From assembly GCA_027604505.1 (NCBI GenBank), contig JADIIX010000093.1, positions 24,753 to 88,752 on the forward strand: a stretch of 64,000 bases of DNA, written 5' to 3'. Source of the DNA: Gonapodya sp. JEL0774. Its lineage: Eukaryota > Monoblepharomycota > Monoblepharidomycetes > Monoblepharidales > Gonapodyaceae. The position numbers and the translations under genes were made by a program. Below the pieces are notes generated by a model. That model had not been told where the DNA came from and made no database searches. It saw only the letters and a list, made by a program, of their open reading frames with translations. This document shows, piece after piece, positions 1 through 11,916 of the stretch (position 1 is the stretch's first letter; the number at the start of each line of letters is the position of its first letter).

Positions 1-743
1 ACCACAATCATTAGATTCCTCCATGTTGATATTTGAGGCATTGAATTTCGCGTCATGTTCTTCTTGTCTAATCCATCGTAATAGGGAGAATGGCATGTGT
101 GATCATATATAGTTATAGGAACAAGCTTGTCAGTGCATTCTGGTGATTCAGGAGAACCGGGACCTCGAAGATGGATGGACAGAGAGATACACCATCGTAC
201 TCTATGTTTGAAACACCTCGTTAGCAGCGCACTAGTCTCAAAATGGCACGCAATATGTCGCACCAAAATCCACGTCGTTCTCTCATCAGCGTAAAAAAGT
301 AGCTTAGCTATTCTATATTTGTTTGTTAGTACAGTACAAGTGGCGTCACGCGCGGTACACTGTATCTGTGGGACACGGTCGCTTTAATATTGGCGGGAGT
401 CCCGTGGTGGCGGGCGCCGGAGGTGTAAGCAGTATCCTTGCCCGAGACCACATGCGCAACGCACAAAAGACTTGCGAAACAAGTGTGGGAGTTATGTTCA
501 CAGGCCTTTCAGCAGCTGATCAAGTGTCTCCCTGATCGAACATAATGAGGAGTGCTGATTATGTACCGAGAACGAGAGAGCTTTGACTTAATGAATTCTT
601 CCTTTGTACGATCTCATTATCACAGAGTAATGGGAAGTCCAGAATCTGCAGAGGTTGTGAAAATGGACCTGGTCAAGGCGTGGCGCAGCTGAGGAGAACA
701 AATTGTTAAGGCAACAGAGCCGTCTACCATCATCCACAAACCC
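1..743. other. No gene recognised
   Basis: This stretch precedes the first supported gene. Open frames are short, none carries a recognisable motif, and the longest (323–535) opens at a TTG codon rather than ATG. It probably holds the promoter and 5' UTR of the gene at 744. Confidence 0.5.
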
Positions 744-2114
744 ATGTCGGAAACCGAGACAAAGCCGCTTGTCCCAAATGAGACTGAACAAAAGCTCAAA
801 CCATCTCCAAATGCACCCTCGTCCACCTGGCTCATAGCCAGTGCGGTCTTAGTAGCGATTCTGCTCGTCGTCTCCGGACGCCCGGCGACATCCATTCCTC
901 GCTCTGAAATCACTGCCATCAACAACGCATCGTCATTCTTTGATCTTTCAAGAGCGGTGCTGCGAGACCCGCTGGCTGCTGTACGCTTTTACTCGTATAG
1001 AGCTCAATTGTCGTGGAAGTGGTGGAAGGTCACCGGAGTTGCGCCAGGGAGGCAATGCCTCCACAAGCGGTGAGCAGGCAAATATGATCGCTTCTGCAAT
1101 TAGTCACTAAAACTTTGGTTCTCTAGATTCATCGAGACGGATTTCATCACGCCAGAGCAGTGCGACGTGCTGCAGGTTCGGTCGTGTGGAAGGGAACGGG
1201 TCACAGCCTCGTTGACTCATCATAGTCCTTTTTTGATTTGGTTCACAAACATCAGAAACTAGCAGACTACTCTCGGACGCAGCAAGCTGTCGGGGACGAG
1301 CTCACCGGAACAAACATATGGGAGCTTCTGAGCCGCAATGCTTCCAAAGCAGAACTAGCAGTACTCAAACAGACCAGGGACAGAATGGTTGATGCTGTTG
1401 AATGGGCCATACCAGATGAAAGAAAGTTATATCTGGTATGTGTTTACATTCCATAGTTCTTGAAAGTCGAAGCTGTGAAATGACGGTTACACGTAATCAA
1501 ACATTCATGTGCGATTTGTCTTCTCCCTACCCCCTGGCCATTCTCAGGAGTATACGCACCTCACATCTCGTACTCCAGGCAATCAAGAGTTTTCGCATGG
1601 AATACACGCTGACAACTGTCGCCTCTCGCATGATCGGAAAGAGGTACTACTCTCCCATCTGAAATTGAGGTTGCGAACGAAGGATTGGCGTGTCTGACAA
1701 TCACTCAAACCTGTTCGTTTTCGCTTGTCTGTCCTTTTCAGTGCATCCAACTCCCCGAAAGCTGTTGTGCTTGGCGTACTCGATCTGCTCTTCTTTATCT
1801 CAATGGTGTTCCAGACATCTCCGGGGGTGAATTTGTGTTTGACGACGAAGACAGTTGTGGAGGGGAGCTCACGGTGCAACCTAGGTGTGGACTCATGGCA
1901 GCGTTCTCCTCAGGCATGGGTGAGTAGTGGTCACTGAATTTGGCTGCTGCGCGTACGCTCAAACTCAACCTCCTCAATGACTATGCTCGCAGAGAATCCA
2001 CACGGTGTACTCAAGGTCACCAGTGGTACGCGCAAAGCCGTCGCCATTTGGTTTACGTACGATGAGCATCGAAAAGAGTACACAGAGATCGATTACCCAA
2101 ACTGGAAAGTGTGA
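744..2114 (+). CDS. Prolyl 3-hydroxylase-like 2OG-Fe(II) oxygenase, membrane-anchored
   Basis: Six exons join in frame to 316 aa: 744–1069, 1127–1175, 1256–1435, 1548–1643, 1742–1919 and 1993–2114. After a hydrophilic start of about 30 residues, one hydrophobic segment (about residues 29–44, ASAVLVAILLVV) predicts a type II membrane anchor with the catalytic domain in the ER/Golgi lumen. The oxygenase domain carries the iron-binding HAD of HADNC and the distal His of ENPHGV. A basic residue ten positions on (TSGTRK) should bind 2-oxoglutarate, and WFTYDEHR follows. The order HADNC…SALLYLNG…GGEF…ENPHG matches the leprecan (P3H) branch better than classic prolyl 4-hydroxylases. Known: the family hydroxylates prolyl side chains using Fe(II) and 2-oxoglutarate. 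The substrate in this organism is unknown. RPT2 starts about 200 bp downstream on the same strand. Confidence 0.82.
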
Positions 2115-2311
2115 TCAGCAGTGGAACAAAGGCGTTCCGAAGTATTCTAATTTTCCCTTGGAGAGTCCCCAATTATGCATTTTCCGAATATTATTCTGTA
2201 CATGGATATGAAGTTCGGCTCGGTCCACCTGACTTGCTTCGTTGGACTCATGACCAAAGCGGTACATCTTACCCTTTCCTTTGCCCACAAAGATTCATTG
2301 AACTGTAAAAG

Positions 2312-4671
<2,360 letters not shown>

Positions 4672-5485
4672 ATGTAGAGAGCCTGATGTACCCTCGTCTG
4701 AATCTGCATTTGAGCTCAATACATCTGGAAACCGAAGCGTTTCCTTTCACCCCAAATTTGCTACACATTGCAAACATGATCTCCTTATTCATTCTATACT
4801 TTGCTTGACAACACTGTCATGGTCTCGAATGTTGCGTTCATGGATGATCAAGGCACAGCGTCAGCGTCGTTCAGGGCATCCAGTATGTATACTATATCGG
4901 CCTGCCCCACATTGCACCTCTACGGCGCTCTCCGCCTGGTCCGCTCTAGCTTTCGCAGTCATCACCGGTATGGCGACACTCACACTCACCGTGTATTACT
5001 ACTCTCCGCAGCACCACACTACGTTGCACTGGACTCGAGGTGTCGCCCCGCTCGTTGTGGGCTTTGTCGCCCCGGTTGCAATGCAGTGAGGTCAAAAGTG
5101 GTGATTTCCAGGATAATAATTGCATGTAGTGGCAAACGCTTTTTGATTGAATGCCGTTACGACGACCTGCTCGGCGTAGACGGGTTCACGGGGTTATATG
5201 GGACTGCAAGGACAAGAAGTAGTGCACCAATATTGATGAACCCAACGGCCAGAACAATTTCGTCCCACACCCGCGCAGTTCCAAAATGTTCACTTGGCCA
5301 ACGGCGTTTTCATATTTCCACTTCCATAACAGAATTCTCCCTCAATTAATCTGTTTAACAACGATCGCACAGAGCGAGTTCCCCACATTCAACGCGCGGA
5401 CGCACAACAACAGTTCAAACCCGGACCGGCCGTGCATCTGGGGTTCCCTCTAGCCCCGCACTCCACACCAATCCACTACCCACGC
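4672..5485. other. Intergenic, 3' sides of RPT2 (+) and the UBX gene (-)
   Basis: This is the convergent gap between two 3' ends. A plus-strand open frame (4801–5349) shows no family features. On the minus strand, about 5160–5310 reads a hydrophobic stretch (VLAVGFINIGALLLVLAV) ending in a stop. It has no ATG in frame, so it may be a chance frame or the last exon of an unrecognised small membrane protein. Confidence 0.4.
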
Positions 5486-8400
5486 TCACTTCTTCCCCGG
5501 CAACTTCAACCACTTTGGCGCCTTCCCCCCCCCGTCGCCCCTGCCCCCCGCACCCCCTTCCTCTCCTCTTCTCCGCTCCGCATCCCTTTCCATCTCCCTT
5601 TCCCTCTGCCTCCTCGCCCTCTCCTCCCTCTCCTCCTCTTCCCGAGCCGCCACCTCGGCCCGACGAGCCACCTCGGCAAGCTCCGCGTCCGCGGCCCCGT
5701 CCACGTCCATCGCCTCCGCCGCACCCGCACCCGCACCACCACCGAGCTCCTCCGCACCCGCCATGGCCTCGTCGCTCAGCGAGGGGCCCGCACTGCCCTG
5801 ACCGTCCCCCCACGCCAGCATGACCACGCCCGCCGGGGCCAGGCCGGCGTCCCAAAAGGTCGTGCCGGTGCCGGCGCCGATGCTGGTGCTGGTACTGGTG
5901 CTGGTACTGGTGCCCGGGGCGGACGGTGGGGGCGGGATCGACCGGGGTGGGTGGGTGCCGGCGATGTGAAGGGTGATGGGGCGGGTCGGGGTGCGGAGGA
6001 GGGGTTGGAGGAGGCTGTGGAGGGTGGACACTGCGGAGGTGGGGGGGTAGGGTGACGGGCCAGGGTAAAGCACGCCGAGGGAGATCACGTGAGTGGCTCT
6101 ACTTTTCCCCTACGCTTTCCAACCCCCTGCCCCCCCCCCCCACCAAGGCAGCCCTCTACCCACCATCCTCCCCGCCCCAAAACTCCGCCTGGACCCACAC
6201 CTCGTCCGGACACCTCACCCTCACCCTACACCTCGGCCACTTGCGTTCCCTCTCCGCGGCCCGTGCCCGCTCCCGCTCGTCGCGGAGGCGGCGGGTGAGA
6301 AGGGGGGCGTCGGCCGAGGTCGAGGCGAGGAGGGAGGTGGTGGAAGAGCGGGATTTCTTGTACGCCATGAGAGATTTGAGCTCGGTCGGGGTGAGGTGGA
6401 AGAAGGAGTCGGGGAGGTCGACTTGGGTGCACGCCGGTGGGGGGGGAGGGGTGGTGTGTGTGGAATGGTGAGGCGAGGTCTCAAAACCGAAACGGTAGAA
6501 TCCCGTGCCGTTGACCGTACAAACACGACGTACGACGCTCTACCACCTCCAGCCCTCCAGACCGCAAGATCGCACCACACCCGTACACATCGGGGCCAAA
6601 CTTCGTCTCACAACCGCGATTACCCGCCACCATCATGCGGCACGGTCACGGTCACGGTCACGGTCACGGTCACGGTTCGCACAGATCACAGACCCACATA
6701 TCACAGAACCACCCAACCCACCCCACTCCACACCGCGAACCCCCCCAGCCCGGGGCCCCCCGCCCCGGCCCCGCCCCCCCCCGGCGCCCGCGGCGCGCCC
6801 CCCCCCCTCCCCCCCCCCCCCCCCCCCCCCCCTCGCGCCCCGACTACCCACTCTTCATCCCCCCCGCGCTCCCCCTTGGCGTGGTGTATATCTTGAGGTT
6901 CCTGGGGACGGGTACGGCCGGCGCGGTCGTGCTCGTGGTGGCGGCGGTGGACGTGGACGGTGGTTGAGGATGGGTAGAGGGGTCGTTAGTGGTGAAGGTA
7001 CCGGTGGCGGTGACGGTGGCGGGGTCCCCATCCCCATCGACGGACGTGGATGGGTGTTGCGGGTGTGCGGGCGCGTCGGCCATGGTGATGTCGGTGTCGC
7101 CCGTGTCACTGGCTGTGGCGATCGGCTCGGTCGTCTCGGTCGCTGATGTCGGTGGTGGTGGGACCGGTGTCTCCGTGGCACCTCCACCCCCACCCCCACC
7201 GATCCCCTGCCCCTGTGGTCCAAACGGCACCGGCATCGGCGCCGCCCCACCGGGTTCCTTCTCTGGCGGGACAGGGACAGGGACAGGCGGAAGCGGGAGC
7301 GGGTGAGTACCCAATATGGTGCCCGCGGCCGTCGTCGTAGGCGTCGTCGGCGTCGGTGTCCCCAAAGCGGCCCCCACCACCACACCCGCAGTCGACCCGG
7401 ACCCCGACCCGCCTACAGCAGCCCGCAGGCGATCTTGCACCTGTGTGCGGGGGGGCCCGTGCGTTGCGGTTGCGTCCTTTGGTGGGACGGGAGGGGGAGG
7501 GTCGAGCTTGGGACCGGCAATGTGTGCTGCACCCGGTGCTGCAGTACCAGTACCACCACCACCACCAGCAGCAGCCGGCCCACCCTGCACCTCCTCCAGC
7601 AACACCTCGTCCAGCGCGCGCTCGGTCTCGCGGAACAAGAGGCGGAGCAGGGCCGAGCCAGAGGAGACGCCGGCCTGGGCGAGCGAGGTGGAGCGGAGGT
7701 GGGAGGTGGTGGAGAACTTGGGGTGAGGTTGTGAGGTTGTGGGGTGTGGGGTGAGGTAAGGTGGGCGCGGGGAAAGAAGGGATGCGACGGGTTAGGACCC
7801 ATATGGACGCTTGGGCGAGTCACTCCACAAATTCCAAGAAAATCCCAATGGGTAAACTGGTCCACATGGGCCTCACCGGCCCATATGGACCGCAAAGTTC
7901 AATCGCCTCCGGCGGACTGTGCCTCGTCGCTGACGCTTTGGCGAGGGAGGGTCACTCGCCTCCGGCGGACTCTGCCCGTCGCTGACGCTTGGGCGAGGCG
8001 CTCGCTAACGCTAGCGCGGGGCCTCGCTCCGTTCGCTTCGCTCACTCCGCTCGGCCGCTCACCTCTGTGGTGAGGATCAAAACAACAGGCTGAAGATAAA
8101 ACACCGTTTCCTTGGACTTGTCCTGCTGGTCGACGATTCCCTTGATGGCCTTCCAGACAGGGTTCACGTTGCTGGACTGTTGTGGGACGTAGGACCTGCG
8201 AGTGATGTTTTCGCCGCTGGAGGACTCAAAGTGTTGGAGGACGGACCAGAGGGAGGTTGAAGAGGGGAAGTGGGCTGTGGCGCGGGCGCCAGAGGGGAGT
8301 TGAAGGGCGATGTGGACCGAGGGTGCGGGACGGGCGGGGGCGGAGGAGGCGGGGCGAGCGGGGGCAGAAGGGGAAGAGGGCGAGTTGTGGTGCGTCGAAG

Positions 8401-8725
8401 CCGCAGACGCCGATTGAGTTGAAGATCCCGTCGCCGACGCCGTTCCCGTGGGCGTGGCCGTTGGCGTGGGGTTGGCGGTCCCCGCCCCAGCCCCAGCCGG
8501 TTTCAAGACCATTTCGAGTTTTGCCCCAGCAGGCAGATTAGCGAATCTGACCGAGAGTGCGAGATCGATAGAGTTTCTGCCGTGTTTGAGTTGGTACAAG
8601 TGCGGGTTTTGAATGTGAAACTTGATGCAGGTGTCTGCCAGTACTTGGGACAGAAGCGTGGAGGGCGACACTCTGGCAACGTGACGCCGGTTGTCGGGCA
8701 GAATTACAACAACGTTGGACGCCAT
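5486..8725 (-). CDS. TUG/ASPL-type UBX-domain protein (p97/Cdc48 cofactor)
   Basis: The gene is read on the minus strand from ATG at 8725. Exon 1 (8725–8063) encodes the N-terminal TUG ubiquitin-like domain (VVVILPDNRRHVARV near residue 5) plus a second Ub-like segment. Exon 2 starts at 7716 with the TUG signature RSTSLAQAGVSSGSALLRL, followed by a long Gly/Pro/Thr-rich linker. Later exons carry the helical segment (APLLTRRLRDERERARAAE), the UBX domain (VRCPDEVWVQAEF; FWDAGLAPAGVVML) and the tail PKWLKLPGKK, which closely matches the C terminus of human ASPSCR1. Exon borders between about 6840 and 6070 are not resolved. Known: TUG/ASPL proteins bind and disassemble p97 hexamers and tether vesicle cargo. 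The linker is far more GC-rich than neighbouring genes. Confidence 0.88.
6641..6676. repeat. Hexanucleotide tandem repeat (CGGTCA)n
   Basis: About six perfect copies of CGGTCA lie inside a probable intron of the UBX-protein gene. It is a simple microsatellite, likely variable in length. Confidence 0.9.
6771..6834. repeat. C-rich / poly-C tract
   Basis: A nearly pure C run, with one stretch of more than 20 Cs, lies in the same probable intron. It reads as poly-G on the coding strand of the UBX gene. Such a tract could form a G-quadruplex and is prone to length errors, so its exact size is uncertain. Confidence 0.85.
7798..8062. repeat. Compound repeat unit in intron 1 of the UBX gene
   Basis: This intron holds several repeats. 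A 42–43 bp direct repeat (7903–7945 and 7956–7997) opens TCGCCTCCGGCGGA and ends GGCGAG. CCCATATGGAC occurs at 7798 and 7880. A third GACGCTTGGGCGAG lies at 7806. A CTCGCTCCGTTCGCTTCG tract runs into the splice donor at 8062. This looks like a dispersed short repeat or decayed non-autonomous element. I see no target-site duplication or coding capacity. Confidence 0.6.
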
Positions 8726-9519
8726 CGGAAGGGGGAAGCGGGAAGGGGGGAAGGGGAATGGGGAAGTGGGTGGGGGGAGTGCGAGGAGTACGGGGAGCAG
8801 CTGCCGGTTTCAAAATCAAGTCCACTTGCGCAACACGAACACCAAACCTGCCACAGCTCCCACTACAATCAATTAATTTATTCATTCATGCAATTCAGCG
8901 TTCCTCGAAATATTTAATCGTCCCGGTTGTCGCTGTTTACCACCATGATGATGTCCATCAGTGACGTCATCAGCCTCAACCTTCGTCGCTATGGCAAACG
9001 TCCGTCAGCTTCCAACTCGATATTTTCACAGCATTCAGACCTCCACAACCAGCCTGGCAGACCACCTCATTCAAGAGGTCATGAGTATCAGATATTCAGA
9101 GTCCTGTGACACTTCAACTTATTCTTTTCACACCATGTATAAACATGTTCATGATATGCAAGATGATGACCACCCTGAACAACTTTCACTTGCTCTGAGA
9201 TTGAATTCAGTGTGCAGCAATACCGAATTGTGAAGAAGTGCTGCTTCAATCCTGTCAGGAAGCTACGAGAGGGGGTTTATAATGCAATATAAGTGGAAGC
9301 CACTCACCACAAAGAGGATCAACCCGTGCTGGGAGCTCAGGATGTTGCTGTGTGCAGAATATTCTACGATCTACGCGTTCGTAGTCCCTCCTGGTGCCGT
9401 TTTTGACTCCATACCTGTGGTGGTGATGTGGTGTGGTACTGTGGTCAAGTCGACACGCTGCATCGGCCCACACTGCGCCGATATCCGCACACCAACACAC
9501 ACCCCACACATTCCATCCC
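8726..9519. other. Divergent intergenic region
   Basis: This region separates the UBX gene (-) from the thioesterase gene (+) and should hold both promoters. It is much more AT-rich at 8860–9330 than its surroundings. Open frames here (e.g. 8961–9233) have no recognisable features. Confidence 0.45.
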
Positions 9520-10842
9520 ATGCCCCTCCCCCCCTTCTCCATCCCCCTTGGCGTGTCCGCATCCGCGTCAACCACAGTGTCAAGCGACTCGCTGGCGTCG
9601 GCGACGGGGTCTGGTGGTGAGTGCGAACACGTCGATTTGGACGACGACGAGGGACACCCGCACACGGGACACAGAGGACGCACGGGGGCGGGACGGTTAG
9701 GTGGGGACTCTTTCCAGCTGTATTTGTGCGATGGGAGTCTCGGTGACTGGCATGTTGGGCGAAAAACGAGAATTCACTCCTGTGTCCCGCGCCGCCTGCG
9801 CCTGTCGACACTCCATTATTATTATTGGTGCTCGTCCACTTCATTGTCCCCGTCATATTTCCCGCCCCGGGGCATCCACAGACGTCCACGCCTTCGCAAG
9901 TACGTACCCCCATTCCCATCCCCCTTTACCCCGCCCCCGCTCCACCCGCTCACACTCGAACTCCCATCCCACCCCACCGTCCACCACCCACCACCCACCG
10001 CCCACCGCACGCCCAGGCCACCACCTCGTCTCCCTCTTCGAACGCGCGGCGTTCCAGGCCATACGACCGTACTTGCCAGAGGGGTACACGTCGGTCGGGC
10101 TGTCGAGCGGGTTTTCGCACTTGGCGGGGTGGGTTGTCATTGGGGAGAGTGCCGGCGGGTGGAGGGTGGAGGGTGGAGAGTTGGGGGCGGCCCGGGCGAT
10201 GGGCGATGGGCGTGGGGGGTCGACAAAAGCACGGTCCAACGAGAGACGGGACGCGGTGTCGGACGTCGTGTTCGTGCGTTGTGGGCGGACAGGACCTGAT
10301 CGGATCACCCAATCACCCTACACGCACGTAGGGACGATGGCCGAGCGCAGAGCACGAAGGGTGGGAAAACTTACGTCCACATCCTCCCGGCCTTCCCCCC
10401 CCCACCCCCCGCTCAAGCTCCCCCCTCGACTCCCCCGTCACGGCCACGGCCACCGTCGTTCGCGTCGACGACCTCACTAGGGGTGTCGTGGAGTTCGAAG
10501 TCGAGGTGGGTCCACGGGCGCGAGCGAGTGACGAGACCCTTGAATATGTCTACCCTCCTGACGAGTCCATCACTGTTCCACCTCCACCACTCCACATTCC
10601 ACACTCCACACTCCACACTCCAACCACTTTCCCCTGTGTGTGTGCGTTGCGTCGCCCGGCTGGCCGGCCCACCACATGCCCCTTTCCTTCCCAATGCCCC
10701 CCACACCCACACCCAGGTCCGCGACCACCTTGACCTCCTCGCCCGGGGGAAACACCAGCGGGCCCTCGTCAGCGCCGCGGGGTTCGCCAAGCGGATGGAG
10801 GAGAAGCGGATCAGGGGGAGGGCGATGGCGGGGAAGCTGTGA
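9520..10842 (+). CDS. FlK-like hotdog thioesterase (acyl-CoA thioesterase family)
   Basis: Five exons (9520–9616, 9882–9899, 10017–10128, 10418–10505, 10717–10842) join exactly in frame to 146 aa. The product follows the fluoroacetyl-CoA thioesterase (FlK) fold order. It has IPLGVSASAS, then the helix segment SHHLVSLFERAAF, then PYLPEGYTSVG, SHLAGSP and TATATVVRVDD, and the end motif GKHQRALVSAAGF. The candidate catalytic set is Glu of LFERAA, His of FSHLAG, and a Ser eight residues before that Glu where FlK has Thr; this Ser codon is split by an intron. Known: the family hydrolyses acyl-CoA thioesters, and FlK itself detoxifies fluoroacetyl-CoA. The substrate here cannot be read from sequence. 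Exon 2 is only 18 nt and introns exceed exons in length. Bacterial relatives are common, so an old transfer followed by intron gain is possible. Confidence 0.82.
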
Positions 10843-11916
10843 GGCGGGGGCGGTGTGGGTGTTGAGGGGTACGCTGCGGTGGTAGAGGCGGTAATTGGAA
10901 CGGGGAGACCGAGGCGGGGCGGGTGGCGACTGGCCCCTGGCGGGCAAGCAGGCCGGTCTGGGCATGGCGGTGGACGGTGTTTCGGGATCGATCTCGGCCG
11001 AGGTGGTTTGGGGCGGTGTGCATGTGACCTGGCCTTACGCGTTGGGTGTACAGTGTGTGTACCAGTACTTGTACAAATGAATCAGAGTAAGCACGGGGAA
11101 TGGCACCTCTAGCTCATTGGCGCCGGCGGCGTTCGACCTCACCCGATTCACACAAGGGGGGTGGGCAGCTTCGACCGGGCCAACACAATCTTTGCACATA
11201 TGTTTCATAATTATGATACTCTGCAGTGTGTGTCGATCGGAGTGTCGCGATGCTTTTCCTTTTTGGTTGGTGGAGAAGTCGCTGACCTGGAATATGGACT
11301 TGTGACTTTGATCTTTCGTTACGAGGTGCAGGACATGTCCAACTATTCTAGTTTGCACGTCACCAGCAGGTATCGCAGCACTTTGGAATGTGGGAATGGT
11401 CGGGAATTCCATCACATAATATGTGCAGGAGTCACGAGTGGTCCAATATCAATATGGAAGATCACCATTGTTCCCCGTCCTCCACCGCTTGCCCGACACT
11501 CCCCATCAGAGTGTTTTCGCCGGCTTGAAACCTCTTGTAGGTATAAATGGGGTTTACACACGGTGTTAAGTTATGTCGAGAAATGACGCCAGAATCCACT
11601 GGTCCTTCTGTTTCGAATTCGTTCCCTTGTTCCCTTCCACGCGGCCCAATTGGATTCGTCCAACCACACTACTACAAAAAACGATTGCCGAGTCGACAAA
11701 ACTGTGAATTTAATAAACTCGAATCTTACGTTGCATTCTGCTCTGTGCTTTCTGTCCTGCGGGTGTCGGGAGGAACCGGGCCGACAACCAAAACAATTTA
11801 GACCAGGAGCGTCCAATTTTCCACCGCGTTCCATCCGTTTGCAAACTCGCCTACGTATTTCTTTTTCCACTATCAAAACTCTTCTCAAACCGTAACCGAA
11901 ACGCTCTCAACAAACC
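10843..11916. other. Intergenic, no gene recognised
   Basis: About 1.1 kb lies between the thioesterase stop and the first ALDH start. Several overlapping open frames (plus 11161–11586, minus 11035–11415) lack motifs. The last few hundred bases should contain the ALDH promoter. Confidence 0.45.

Noticed and set aside
323-535. 70-codon open frame on the plus strand
   Set aside because: It begins at TTG, has no motif and no ATG-based alternative of useful length.
5415-7754. Many long open frames on both strands within the GC-rich region
   Set aside because: These are a by-product of extreme GC content and low complexity. Only the minus frame carrying TUG/UBX motifs is supported.
9255-10312. 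Minus-strand open frames opposite the thioesterase gene
   Set aside because: They are antisense to exons and introns of a gene whose plus-strand exons join in exact frame with a known family.
11035-11586. Overlapping open frames on both strands upstream of the first ALDH
   Set aside because: No domain, signal or splice context, and composition looks like intergenic sequence.
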